Below are positions 10,001 through 18,505 of a DNA stretch of 64,000 bases, in pieces (positions within the stretch are counted from its first letter, which is position 1; each line of letters begins with the position of its first letter). The stretch covers positions 62,001-126,000 of the forward strand of contig NZ_JAOZEV010000004.1 of the NCBI RefSeq assembly GCF_025847275.1, read 5' to 3'. The stretch comes from Flavobacterium frigoritolerans (GTDB lineage Bacteria > Bacteroidota > Bacteroidia > Flavobacteriales > Flavobacteriaceae). The notes beneath the pieces were generated by a model that was given only the letters and a program-made list of their open reading frames with translations, had not been told where the DNA came from and did not search any database. The position numbers and the translations under genes are program-made.

Positions 10001-11436
10001 TAAATACAAGCTTAACATTTGAAAATAATGCAAGTTTAGTTCAAACTACAAATGCAACTAATAAAGGAGACATTATTTACAAACGTATTTCTAGTAAAAT
10101 GAAAGCGTTGGATTATACCTATTGGTCATCCCCAGTTTTAGGGCAAAAACTTAATGGATTGTCGCCAAATTCAGATCCGAATAAATTTTATTTTTACAAT
10201 AATGGCTGGCAAGCACTAGGAGCATCTAATCCGATGGTTGTTGGAAAAGGATATATTATCAGAGTTCCTAAAGCGGGAACCTGGCCAGGAGAAACCGTTA
10301 GTTACCCTTATGCACAGCCAGTAGCTTTTAAAGGAGTTCCAAATAACGGAATCATTCAGGGAGAGACTATTACAGCAGGAAATGTTTATTTAGTGGGGAA
10401 TCCCTATCCTTCTGCTATTGATGCAGATAAATTTATATTGGATGTAACGAATAATGCAATTACAAAAGGGACTCTTTATTTTTGGACACACAATACAGCC
10501 ATTGAAGATAAAGGTTCTCAGGGATTTGTATATACATCAGATGATTATGCTTCTTATAATATTACAGGAGGTACAGTTACAAAAATAGCAGCAACTACAA
10601 CAGGAAATAAAGACCTTCCAACAGGTAAGATAGCGGCAGGACAATCTTTTATGCTTGAGAGTAGAGGAGCAGGAACAATTGCTTTTAATAACGGAATGCG
10701 AGTAGCAGGAGAAAACAGTCAGTTTTTTAGACCAAGTAAAACGGCTAAAGCATCTGGTATTGAGAAAAACCGTGTATGGCTAAATTTAATCAACGCTAAG
10801 GGAGCTTTCAAGCAAATTTTAGTGGGTTATATTGAAGGAGCTACTAATGGTGAGGATAATAATTTTGATGGTGCATCATTTAATTTAAATAGTTTTATTG
10901 ATTTTTATAGTATCAATGATGAAAAAAATTATAGCATTCAAGGACGTGCTTTGCCATTTACAGACAGTGATCAAGTTCCATTGGGTTATAGTTCAACAAT
11001 AAAGGGTGATTTTACTATCGAAATAGATAATGCAGATGGGTCGTTGTCAAGTCAGGTGATATATCTGGAAGATAAGACAGTAGGGACAATACATAATTTG
11101 ACTCAAGCAGGTTATACATTTAAGACAGCAATAGGAACTTTTGATGATCGATTTGTGTTGCGATACACTAATAAAACATTAGGTACGGGAGAGTTTGAAA
11201 CAGCAGAAAATGCAATTTTAGTATCAGTAGCAAATAAAGAAATTAGAATCAATGCAATTAGTCAAACAATAGATAAGGTATTTATTTATGATGTAACGGG
11301 TAAATTAATTTACAAGAAAGACAAAGTAGAAAATCCTAAATTGGTTATTGAGAATTTAAAATCAAGCGATCAGGTTTTGTTGGTAAAAGTTGTTCTTGAT
11401 AATAAGCATACCCAAACAAAGAAAATTATTTTCTAA
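7045..11436 (+). CDS. Giant T9SS surface protein with PA14-like domain
   Basis: 1463 residues. After a signal peptide (MNRKLLLSVALFFTFLINYG) comes a beta-rich region, then a PA14-like segment at about residues 160-315 (FTGDDGVRLYVDGVNVFDEW, then LVLDYYENEGGNQVSFS). PA14 domains often bind sugars. Ig-like regions follow. At about 660-775 a segment with GNWTFAFRETVVDY and ITDITIRVNYTLPG resembles a proprotein-convertase P domain. From about 918 to the end it matches the first giant protein almost collinearly (YWSSP, NPYPSAID, FWTHNT) and ends in the same T9SS type C sorting domain (KVFIYDVTGKLIYKK, KKIIF). It is a paralogue in its C-terminal third only. The binding target is unknown. Confidence 0.83.
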   Translation: MNRKLLLSVALFFTFLINYGQCVNYPASGTSQSGAEQFFCVDNNTQTVTRSTFKAMQYVSVNVVKGFKYTFSVPNIWNTVGNDVEYLGLFNDVGNGFLAQNNSTNGASVSWEATFSGKIRVLLLRGNSCSTATDSASTTLTLTLNSIGNNFDSPDAEGLNTWRGHIYNYAGGGAPGNFPSPSTLPTNVNPFFNADYVGYYDVTSEAINANFTGNAICFPVFSNGNKRAEIYTETFAVRYRMNSKKAAGCYLATFTGDDGVRLYVDGVNVFDEWKEQSGLTYNSVMIYLSGDSHLVLDYYENEGGNQVSFSLTPFDNNTNKITAPATTTVCGGITPGAIVGSNYSYNGATVNPTIKFQWQYSSSATGPWTDATTGVGFTSRDYTPAAITESTINTTFYRRRVSPISSSACYSDSTPISITTNPKAVVKDMTASSCSGFVFTVIPADGINGVVPAGTMYSWPVPTTPTPSNVNGRASSGSNQTSITGTLTLTNGTTTPQNVTYTVTATKGSCTSTFKVTVTVYPASIAGTISGGTAICAGTNSTLLTLSGNRGNVLRWESSTDNFTSVITPIINTNTTYTAEDLNTTTSYRAIVQSGNCSVVTSAIETITIKNPIATGVTICQGGSGSLTASGSCTPAVQTPITASGTGGTSSSSGYGGSGNKDIVINFPVLPAGAVVVSTNVTISFNTNGNSYLKELRVRATPPATVGGIQDDIAPGGNLTWGNLTNEALGIWGTGNPAGNWTFAFRETVVDYANPDANITDITIRVNYTLPGTLDWYTAVSGGTKIGSGSSFSPVGKANSGLLDTNTAGTFPYYVACSNDANCRTRVEYVINPLPTTPTVGAVTHPTCIVTTGSIALSGLLVGGTLKQTGFVNKDYSITASSMTIPLLASGTYQFAVDNGTCTSTVTAGITIKPQPEVATYRTIGGWSSTPTIEKSIIFANNYNSGIGTVGNLEGCSCTVNSGVNVIINSGATLTITNSVEVNTALNTSLTFENNASLVQTTNATNKGDIIYKRISSKMKALDYTYWSSPVLGQKLNGLSPNSDPNKFYFYNNGWQALGASNPMVVGKGYIIRVPKAGTWPGETVSYPYAQPVAFKGVPNNGIIQGETITAGNVYLVGNPYPSAIDADKFILDVTNNAITKGTLYFWTHNTAIEDKGSQGFVYTSDDYASYNITGGTVTKIAATTTGNKDLPTGKIAAGQSFMLESRGAGTIAFNNGMRVAGENSQFFRPSKTAKASGIEKNRVWLNLINAKGAFKQILVGYIEGATNGEDNNFDGASFNLNSFIDFYSINDEKNYSIQGRALPFTDSDQVPLGYSSTIKGDFTIEIDNADGSLSSQVIYLEDKTVGTIHNLTQAGYTFKTAIGTFDDRFVLRYTNKTLGTGEFETAENAILVSVANKEIRINAISQTIDKVFIYDVTGKLIYKKDKVENPKLVIENLKSSDQVLLVKVVLDNKHTQTKKIIF

Positions 11437-11457
11437 TATATAATAGCAATTTATTTT

Positions 11458-11497
11458 AAAACCATTTGTAGAAAGGCAAATGGGTTTTTGTTTTTAG
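11458..11497 (+). terminator. Rho-independent terminator after second surface-protein gene
   Basis: Stem ACCATTTG (11461-11468) with CAAATGGGT (from 11477; one bulged G), followed by TTTTTG and TTTTT. It closely resembles the terminator of the paralogue upstream, which suggests that the gene end and terminator were duplicated together. Confidence 0.8.
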
Positions 11498-11542
11498 AGG
11501 TTATGTTTAATCAATAATGAATGTTCCAAAAGAAAGCTAAGC

Positions 11543-11582
11543 ATAAAAAAAATCCTCATTAAAATTAATTAATGAGGATTTT
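11543..11582 (-). terminator. Rho-independent terminator of bioB
   Basis: Perfect 10-bp stem AATCCTCATT (11551-11560) and AATGAGGATT (11571-11580) with a 10-nt loop. Read on the minus strand it ends in a run of T, and it starts about 20 bp past the bioB stop. Confidence 0.9.
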
Positions 11583-11600
11583 ATATGTTTTAGAATAAGA

Positions 11601-12686
11601 TTATTTCGATTTACCCGAAGCCTCTAAGTTTCTTTCGATAGCATGTCCAGGTCTTGACCATTTTGGTTTTTCACCAAGAGGAGCGTATTGAGAATTTTCT
11701 GCTTCTACAGTTTCTGGTTGAGAAATTTTAGTAAAAGGCTTTTGAGGAATCAATCCTAATAAATCAAACATTTTCATGTCTTCGTGTACATCAGGATTTG
11801 GAGTTGTAAGTAATTTATCTCCTGCAAAGATTGAGTTCGCCCCAGCAAAAAAGCACATTGCTTGTCCTTCGCGACTCATATTAGTTCTTCCTGCAGATAA
11901 ACGTACTTGAGTTTCAGGCATGATGATTCTGGTTGTAGCAACCATACGAATCATTTCCCAAATTTCAACAGGTTTTTCTTCTTCCATCGGAGTTCCTTCT
12001 ACAGCAACCAATGCATTAATTGGCACTGATTCTGGTTGAGGGTTTAAGGTAGAAAGTGCTACTAGCATTCCAGCACGGTCTTCAATACTTTCTCCCATAC
12101 CTATAATTCCTCCGCTACAAACAGTAACATTGGTTTTACGAACATTCTCGATAGTTTGTAAGCGATCTTCGAAACCACGTGTCGAAATAACCTCTTTATA
12201 ATATTCTTCAGATGTATCTAAGTTATGGTTATATGCATATAAACCAGCTTCGGCCAAACGTTGTGCTTGGTTTTCAGTTATCATACCAAGGGTACAACAT
12301 ACTTCCATATCTAGCTTGTTAATAGTACGAACCATTTCTAGAACTTGGTCAAATTCAGGTCCATCTTTTACGTTTCTCCAGGCAGCTCCCATACAAACAC
12401 GAGATGAACCACTAGATTTAGCACGTAAAGCTTGAGCTTTTACTTGGCTAACAGACATTAAATCATTTCCTTCTACTCCAGTATGATAACGGGCAGCTTG
12501 AGGGCAGTAGCCACAATCTTCTGGACAACCACCAGTTTTGATAGATAGCAAAGTAGATACCTGAACTACATTTGGATCATGATTTACTCTGTGAATTGAT
12601 GCTGCCTCGTAAAGCAAATCCATCATCGGTTTATTATATATAGCGATAATCTCGTCTTTCGTCCAATTGTGTTTTGTACTGTTCAT
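11601..12686 (-). CDS. bioB: Biotin synthase
   Basis: 361-residue radical-SAM enzyme that inserts sulphur into dethiobiotin, the last step of biotin synthesis. The 4Fe-4S/SAM motif is clear in GGCPEDCGYCPQAA (CxxxCxxC, about residues 53-65). Further family segments are GAAWRNVKDGPEF, the NHNLDTSEEYY substrate region and the C-terminal SAGRTNMSREGQAMCFFAGANS stretch, whose Arg helps hold the 2Fe-2S cluster. It starts at the ATG at 12686. No other biotin gene adjoins it. The C-terminal tail of about 30 charged residues is usual in Bacteroidota BioB. Confidence 0.97.
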   Translation of the reverse strand: MNSTKHNWTKDEIIAIYNKPMMDLLYEAASIHRVNHDPNVVQVSTLLSIKTGGCPEDCGYCPQAARYHTGVEGNDLMSVSQVKAQALRAKSSGSSRVCMGAAWRNVKDGPEFDQVLEMVRTINKLDMEVCCTLGMITENQAQRLAEAGLYAYNHNLDTSEEYYKEVISTRGFEDRLQTIENVRKTNVTVCSGGIIGMGESIEDRAGMLVALSTLNPQPESVPINALVAVEGTPMEEEKPVEIWEMIRMVATTRIIMPETQVRLSAGRTNMSREGQAMCFFAGANSIFAGDKLLTTPNPDVHEDMKMFDLLGLIPQKPFTKISQPETVEAENSQYAPLGEKPKWSRPGHAIERNLEASGKSK

Positions 12687-13020
12687 CTATGCGATTTTTT
12701 GATGCTCCAAAAGTAGTTAAATTGTTCTAATGAATCAATGCACTATTTCGTAAAATAAATTACAGTATTTAAAATTCAGTCTGTTAAAAGTTTTTGCAAT
12801 TATATTTCAAGACACAAATTTTAGATGCATGTTGGCAAGCATATTCAAAAAACAATAATTTATTCTTTTGAAATTCTTCTATTTATTGAGAAATATTCTT
12901 TTTAATTGCCTGTTTAAAATTTAAATATTAAAATTTTTATGAGGTTATTTAATGATAGATGAGGTTGATTTTATGAGAATAATTAGATAAATTTTAAACA
13001 GGGTTTAAATGGTTTTAAAA
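12687..13020. other. Intergenic region, 334 bp
   Basis: AT-rich spacer between bioB and the small membrane-protein gene (both minus strand). No ORF, hairpin or clear -7 box was recognised. Confidence 0.45.
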
Positions 13021-13458
13021 TTAATCAGCTGCATATTTATGGTTCCAATACAGCATTAATAGCATGGTTACAACTACTGAAGATGCAATACCTTCAAATA
13101 ATAGACAGATACAATAAGTAGGTACAGAAGGATTGCCGCCAAACATGAAAGTTGCTGATAAAGTTTTTACATAAGCATCTCCGCCTTTGGCATAACTGTA
13201 AATAAGTAGTCCGAGGATACTAAGACAAACACCAATTACAGATGTTGTCATGGCAGAAATAGCATTAGAAACAGCATTGTTTTCTCCCTCAGCAAGATTC
13301 ATCTTAATAGTTCTGTTTACTCCATAAACCACAAAAGCTACGTTTAATGCACGTAAATAAAGTATATGAGCAAGACCTAAAACATTCATTAATAAAAAAT
13401 AAACACCAATACCCAGGAATATAAGAATTCCGTTGTACAATTCTTTTGAAAGTTTCAT
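13021..13458 (-). CDS. Small four-helix membrane protein, unknown function
   Basis: 145 residues with four hydrophobic segments at about 10-30, 33-48, 68-90 and 112-135, so probably an inner-membrane protein. The short loops carry RTIKMNLAEGENN and YAKGGDAYVKT. It starts at the ATG at 13458. I do not recognise the family. It stands between bioB and ribF without tight spacing to either, so context gives no function. Confidence 0.7.
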   Translation of the reverse strand: MKLSKELYNGILIFLGIGVYFLLMNVLGLAHILYLRALNVAFVVYGVNRTIKMNLAEGENNAVSNAISAMTTSVIGVCLSILGLLIYSYAKGGDAYVKTLSATFMFGGNPSVPTYCICLLFEGIASSVVVTMLLMLYWNHKYAAD

Positions 13459-13573
13459 AACGATTATTTTTAAGAAGTTAATAGTATTTGGTTGATAAAC
13501 AGTGTAGTGCTTATCAAATTTACTAAAAAAATCGCTATGTTGTCATTATGAACAGCAGAAAAAAATAAGGTAG

Positions 13574-14503
13574 TTATAATTTATTTATAAAATCTAAAGT
13601 TGTTTTTTTGTCGTTCTCTAATTGTTCTTTTAAGAGAGTAATAGAATCAAATTTCTGTTCTTCACGAACATATTGTAACAAAGAAACCGTGATTTCTAAA
13701 TCGTAAATGTCCTCATCAAAATTTAAGAAATGAATTTCAATAGATTGAGTTTGACCGCCTACAGTTGGGTTAAAGCCTATATTCATCATTCCGTAAACCA
13801 GTTTTCCATTGATAGTTGATTTTACAATATAAACTCCATTCTTTGGAATTAATTTGTATTCTTCTTCAATTTTAAGATTAGCAGTTGGAAAACCAATAGT
13901 TCTACCCAGTTGTTTTCCTTTTGCAACAGTACCAGTCAAGAAATAGTCATAACCTAAATATTCGTTGGCAAGATTCATGTCACCTTCAGTTAATGCATTT
14001 CTTATTTTTGTAGAACTTACAGATACATCTTTTATTTCCTGTGCAGAAATCTGCTCTACTTCAAAACCATATTGTTCACCAAATGCAATTAAATCATTAA
14101 TGTCAGCTGTTCGATTTCTGCCAAAACGATGATCGTGACCAATGATTATTTTTTGAATATGAAATTGATCTACTAAAATAGAGCTTACAAATTCTTCGGC
14201 AGTTAATCTCGAAAAACTTTCGTTAAAAGGATGAATAACAAGATTTTCTATCCCAGTGTTTTCTAAAAGTTTTGTTTTTTCAGCAATAGTATTCAGTAAT
14301 TTTATTTCTGACTTTTCCTGTAAAACCATTCTAGGATGCGGAAAAAAAGTAAGAACTAAACTCTCGTATTTTCCATCTTGGGTATTTTGAGTAATCTTTT
14401 CAAGTATTTTTTTATGACCAATATGAACACCATCAAAGGTGCCAAGAGTTAATATTGTTTTCTTGGTAGACCGGAAATCGTTTATAGAATGAAAGAGCTT
14501 CAA
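13574..14503 (-). CDS. ribF: Bifunctional riboflavin kinase / FAD synthetase
   Basis: About 309 residues; makes FMN from riboflavin and FAD from FMN. The N-terminal nucleotidyltransferase half has GTFDGVHIGH and the downstream SSTKIRNAL motif. The C-terminal flavokinase half has GRTIGFPTANL and NGVY. The reading frame is open to a TTG at 14527, but a -7 box (TAAATTTG, 14532-14525) overlaps that codon, so transcription would begin after it. I therefore prefer the in-frame TTG at 14503, giving an N-terminus MKLFHSINDF (TTG read as Met). Confidence 0.92.
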   Translation of the reverse strand: MKLFHSINDFRSTKKTILTLGTFDGVHIGHKKILEKITQNTQDGKYESLVLTFFPHPRMVLQEKSEIKLLNTIAEKTKLLENTGIENLVIHPFNESFSRLTAEEFVSSILVDQFHIQKIIIGHDHRFGRNRTADINDLIAFGEQYGFEVEQISAQEIKDVSVSSTKIRNALTEGDMNLANEYLGYDYFLTGTVAKGKQLGRTIGFPTANLKIEEEYKLIPKNGVYIVKSTINGKLVYGMMNIGFNPTVGGQTQSIEIHFLNFDEDIYDLEITVSLLQYVREEQKFDSITLLKEQLENDKKTTLDFINKL

Positions 14504-14524
14504 AGCAAATAGTTTAAGATGTTG

Positions 14525-14532
14525 CAAATTTA
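14525..14532 (-). promoter_or_regulatory. Likely -7 box of ribF
   Basis: TAAATTTG on the minus strand fits the Bacteroidota TAnnTTTG -7 consensus. Its position decides the ribF start, because a codon inside the -7 box cannot be translated from this promoter. The -33 element is not clear. Confidence 0.5.
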
Positions 14533-14696
14533 TACTATCTATTTTAAATCTAATACTAAGGAGAATTGAAATTTTATAAAGTTGGCAATCATTTTATGAA
14601 AATACCTTGATTTAACGGTTTTATATAATTACTTAACGATTAAATCCGATTATTATCTTTAATTAAATTAATTTTGAACTTTAAATATTTCTCAAG

Positions 14697-17372
14697 ATGA
14701 AAAAAACTATACTTCTTTTGTTAATTATCATTGGTTCAGCACAAATTCAGGCACAAAGTAATGAAATGTGGAAAAAAGTTAGTCAAAGTACAACTTCAAT
14801 TACTGAGAGAGGCAGTGTAGATACTTATGATAGAGAGAAGACTATTTATCAACTTGATGAAGCTTTTTTAAAAGAAAAACTCTCTAGTACGTTACTGAAA
14901 ACAGATAAAAAAAATACAGTCGAAATTACTATTCCTAATATGGATGGAGCTTTTGAAAAATATACTGTTTGGGAATCATCTAATTTTGATCCACAATTAC
15001 AAGCTAAATATCCAGAGATAAGAGCTTATGAAGGAGTAAGTATTAAAGATAAAAAAGCAAGAATCCATTTTAGCGTTTCTCCCAAAGGAATTCAAACAAT
15101 GGTTTTAAGACCAGATAATGCATCTGAATTTATTGAGTCAGTTGATGCAAGTACAAATGAATATATTTTGTTTAGTGCGAAAAACAGAGGAAATGGAAGT
15201 TTGCCATTAACATGTAATACAAAAGAGGTAGCACTAAATCAAGATCTAAAAGATAAAACAGCTAAAATAACAGCGAATAATAAAGTGTTTAAAACATTGC
15301 GATTAGCATTGTCTTGTACAGGTGAATATGCTGCCTTTTATGGTGGTACAAAAGCAAATGCATTAGAGGGAATGAATGCTACAATGACAAGAGTTAATGG
15401 AGTCTTTAATAAAGATTTGGCTTTAAAATTAGTTGTAATCGCTAATAATGATGCTGTCATTTATACAAATGCAGCAACAGATCCTTATTCAGATGCCTCA
15501 GTAGGAGCTGAGGGAGCTTGGAATCAAGAAGTTCAAAATACCTTAACAAACGTTATAGGTGAAAACGCATATGATATTGGTCATTTATTTGGTGCGTCAG
15601 GAGGTGGTGGAGATGCAGGATGTATCGGTTGTGTTTGTGAAGACTCAGTCAAAGGTAGAGGGTATACTTCTCCATCAGATAGAAAACCACAAGGAGATAC
15701 TTTTGATATTGATTTTGTATCTCACGAAATGGGGCATCAATTAGGGGCAAACCATACTTTTTCTTATAATATAGAAGGGAGAGGGGTAAATGTCGAGCCA
15801 GGAAGTGGTTCTACAATTATGGGATATGCTGGAGTAATAATAATAGACGACTATAATATTCAAGATAATTCAGATGATTATTTTGCCTATGCAAGCATTT
15901 TACAGATTCAAAATAATTTGGCTAGAAAATCATGTGCAGTAGATCAGGCTTTAACAAATAGTCCTCCTGTAATTAATGCAGGGGCAGATTATACAATTCC
16001 ATTTAAGACTGCTTTTGTTTTAAAAGGTACAGGATCAGATGTCGTTGGTAATTCGGTTACCTATTGTTGGGAACAAAATGATTCGGCAATATCAACGTCA
16101 GGAAGTGCTAGTGTTGCTAAACCAGATAAGCTCAATGGACCTTTGTTCAGATCGCTACCTCCTTCACGTACACCAATCCGATATATGCCAGATTTAAATA
16201 TTGTTCTTTCTGGAAATTTAAGAAGTACTTGGGAATCAGTTCCGTCAATAGCCAGAACATTGCACTTTACACTAACTGGTCGTGATAATGCAGCTTTAGG
16301 AACAGCACAAACAAATACAGATGAAATGATTGTAAATGTAAGAGCAGACATAGGGCCATTTGTAGTAACATCTCAAAGTAAAGACGATATCGGATGGCTA
16401 CATGGAACTAGCCAAATGATTACTTGGGATGTAGCAAAGACCAATACTTTGGGAGGATCTGCAAACGTAAATATAAAACTTTCTACTGATGGAGGTTTGA
16501 CATTTCCGATTGTCTTAGTAGCAAATACACCCAATGATGGTTCACAAACGATAAAAGTTCCAGAAGATATAACAGCAACAAATTGTAGAATTTTAATAGA
16601 GCCTACGGAGAATATTTATTATGCAGTAAACAGTAAATCATTTGCAATTGGATATAAAGTAGAGTCTTTGTGTACAATGTATCCTCTTAATGCAGGATTT
16701 GCAATTCCTAATGCATTAGCATATACATCTAGAACGATAGCAGTTCCAGCAGATTCCGGAATTGTTTCGGATGTAAATGTTTTTGTTGGATTAACGCATA
16801 CAAGATTTGCAGATGTTGAAATGCAACTAGTAAATCCACAAGGAACAACAGTGCGGTTATTCAATAAAAATTGTGGAGATGCGTCAGGAAATTTGTTGCT
16901 AAAATATGATGATTTGGGAGGCGCTCAAGATTGCTCAATAGCAATTTTGCAAACTATAACTCCTAAAGATTTATTAAGTGCTTTTAATAATCAAGATGCA
17001 CAAGGAATCTGGACATTCAAAGTAAGAGATGCCTACGTAGGGAGAGATGGTAAATTAGATTCTGCTTCTATAGAAATTTGCACAAAAAAATATACTTTGC
17101 AAACAGAAATTGTTGTCGAAATAATAGATCTTACCGTTTTTCCAATTCCAAATAAAGGAGATTTTGATATTGCTTTTAAAAGTGAATCAAATGAAGGAGT
17201 TAGGGTTTTTATATATAATGATTTAGGAAAAGAGGTATATCATAATTCATTTGAAAGTATGGTAAACTTTAAAGAGCATATTCAGTTAAAAAATCATGTA
17301 ACCCCAGGAGTTTATTTCATGGCTGTATATGACGGGGATAGAAAAATGGTAAAAAAGATAGTTTTCGAATAA
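14697..17372 (+). CDS. T9SS-exported reprolysin-like metalloprotease
   Basis: 891 residues. A signal peptide (MKKTILLLLIIIGSAQIQA) is followed by a propeptide-like region and a metzincin catalytic domain at about residues 200-415. The zinc motif HEMGHQLGANH (about 344-354) fits HExxHxxGxxH, and a Met-turn-like GSTIMGYAG follows. An Ig-like segment comes next, then a P/Homo B domain at about 660-800 (FADVEMQLVNPQGT, GIWTFKVRDAYVGRDG). The end (FPIPNKGDF, VFIYNDLGKEVY, GVYFMAVY) is a T9SS type A sorting domain. It is a secreted protease; the substrate is unknown. Its last 155 bp are repeated 2.4 kb downstream at 19782-19936, beyond the T6SS genes. Confidence 0.92.
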   Translation: MKKTILLLLIIIGSAQIQAQSNEMWKKVSQSTTSITERGSVDTYDREKTIYQLDEAFLKEKLSSTLLKTDKKNTVEITIPNMDGAFEKYTVWESSNFDPQLQAKYPEIRAYEGVSIKDKKARIHFSVSPKGIQTMVLRPDNASEFIESVDASTNEYILFSAKNRGNGSLPLTCNTKEVALNQDLKDKTAKITANNKVFKTLRLALSCTGEYAAFYGGTKANALEGMNATMTRVNGVFNKDLALKLVVIANNDAVIYTNAATDPYSDASVGAEGAWNQEVQNTLTNVIGENAYDIGHLFGASGGGGDAGCIGCVCEDSVKGRGYTSPSDRKPQGDTFDIDFVSHEMGHQLGANHTFSYNIEGRGVNVEPGSGSTIMGYAGVIIIDDYNIQDNSDDYFAYASILQIQNNLARKSCAVDQALTNSPPVINAGADYTIPFKTAFVLKGTGSDVVGNSVTYCWEQNDSAISTSGSASVAKPDKLNGPLFRSLPPSRTPIRYMPDLNIVLSGNLRSTWESVPSIARTLHFTLTGRDNAALGTAQTNTDEMIVNVRADIGPFVVTSQSKDDIGWLHGTSQMITWDVAKTNTLGGSANVNIKLSTDGGLTFPIVLVANTPNDGSQTIKVPEDITATNCRILIEPTENIYYAVNSKSFAIGYKVESLCTMYPLNAGFAIPNALAYTSRTIAVPADSGIVSDVNVFVGLTHTRFADVEMQLVNPQGTTVRLFNKNCGDASGNLLLKYDDLGGAQDCSIAILQTITPKDLLSAFNNQDAQGIWTFKVRDAYVGRDGKLDSASIEICTKKYTLQTEIVVEIIDLTVFPIPNKGDFDIAFKSESNEGVRVFIYNDLGKEVYHNSFESMVNFKEHIQLKNHVTPGVYFMAVYDGDRKMVKKIVFE
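17217..17371 (+). repeat. 155-bp direct repeat, left copy (3' end of protease gene)
   Basis: Identical to 19782-19936 except for one base (A at 17239, G at 19804). It encodes the last 51 residues of the protease T9SS domain and the first two bases of the stop codon. With the right copy it brackets the three T6SS cargo genes. Confidence 0.97.
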
Positions 17373-17684
17373 GAAAAGTATAATTTACTCTCTTGAGTAC
17401 AACCATTTTTAACACGGAAGAATCATTTTTTTTATTTAAAAATAGGTGTTTCAGTTATTTATAATATATAAGTAACTGAAGACAATTTGTTGTAGTATAA
17501 TTGTTTAAAATAAAAAGGGCGCATTATATCGTTTTCACTACAATAGGTCTATTTATAACTATTTTTATTTTTACAACTACAAATTTTGAATAAAAAGCCT
17601 GAATTTATGTTTTAATACATTTCTCAAATTAAATTAATTACACCTTTTACCTTACTAAAATATATAATTTTGTAATTATTAACC
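17373..17684. other. Spacer between protease and hcp genes
   Basis: About 310 bp of AT-rich sequence with no ORF and no strong hairpin terminator after the protease stop. The hcp promoter box lies at its right end. Confidence 0.45.
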
Positions 17685-17692
17685 TATATTTG
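17685..17692 (+). promoter_or_regulatory. Likely -7 box for the hcp operon
   Basis: TATATTTG fits TAnnTTTG and lies 32 bp before the hcp ATG. The nearest TTG (17670-17672) is only 12 bp upstream, shorter than the usual spacing, so the -33 element is uncertain. Confidence 0.5.
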
Positions 17693-17724
17693 TAGCGATT
17701 AGGATACAATAAAGAAGTGAAATT

Positions 17725-18459
17725 ATGACATCAGCCAAATTATTTATTTTAGGAGAAGAGCGAGAATTACTTTGGATAAACACCAATTATTATAGGAGTT
17801 CGAGAATTGATGGTTCACCAACTAGTGATGTGGAAGGAGGCTTTATTTCGCTAAGTTTTGTATCTCAAGAAAATGACGATGTCTTTTGGCATAATATGAC
17901 AAAGACTGTTGAAAAAGAAACGGACAGAATGGAAAAAGGAGAAGTACACTTTTATAACAAAGGAGATAAGGATATTCCAATAAGAAAATTTAAATTTAGT
18001 GATGCGTATTTGATAGAGTATTCAGAAGTATTTAATACTGATGAAACAGAAAGCATGCACATTGTTTTAACCATATCTCCTGCAATTCAGGATTATGGAG
18101 CAGAACTAGTAAAGCACTGGCACGTATCTTGGATTTCGCCAAGTGAACCTAGTTATTATCAACAAAAAGAAGAAGTTATTGATAATACAGGGGGAATTAT
18201 TAATATGTACTGGACGTATGGAGATACTAAACTATCAGATAAATCTAGATTTTATGTAGATATGAATTTGGTAGTAAAGACTAAAAACTACAACGAAGGA
18301 GAAAGTATTATCGTGAACATAAAGTGTGAAGGTGGGCACCCCATAACCGATAGACTGAATGAATTACGTCTTACTGGAATGGTTGGAAAAGATGGTATCG
18401 TAATTTTTGAAAAGGTTTTAAAAGACTATACTCTAAATCTTTTAGGAGAAGATAATTAA
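17725..18459 (+). CDS. tssD: Type VI secretion tube protein Hcp/TssD with C-terminal extension
   Basis: 244 residues. The first ~135 match the Bacteroidota TssD fold: SAKLFILGEEREL at the start, EGGFISLSFVSQ, then GEVHFYNKG, FKFSDAYLIEYSEVF and HIVLTISPAIQ. Hcp forms the hexameric rings of the T6SS inner tube and carries cargo. About 100 further residues follow (VDMNLVVKTKNYNEGESI, ending VLKDYTLNLLGEDN), so this is an extended Hcp; the extension is beta-rich and I do not recognise it. No baseplate, sheath or membrane genes of a T6SS are in the window, so it is an orphan copy. It leads an operon with a Tae4-like amidase 46 bp downstream. Confidence 0.85.
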   Translation: MTSAKLFILGEERELLWINTNYYRSSRIDGSPTSDVEGGFISLSFVSQENDDVFWHNMTKTVEKETDRMEKGEVHFYNKGDKDIPIRKFKFSDAYLIEYSEVFNTDETESMHIVLTISPAIQDYGAELVKHWHVSWISPSEPSYYQQKEEVIDNTGGIINMYWTYGDTKLSDKSRFYVDMNLVVKTKNYNEGESIIVNIKCEGGHPITDRLNELRLTGMVGKDGIVIFEKVLKDYTLNLLGEDN

Positions 18460-18505
18460 GATATGGAGTAGGATAAAAAAGAATCTAACCTAGATATAAA
18501 AAATT

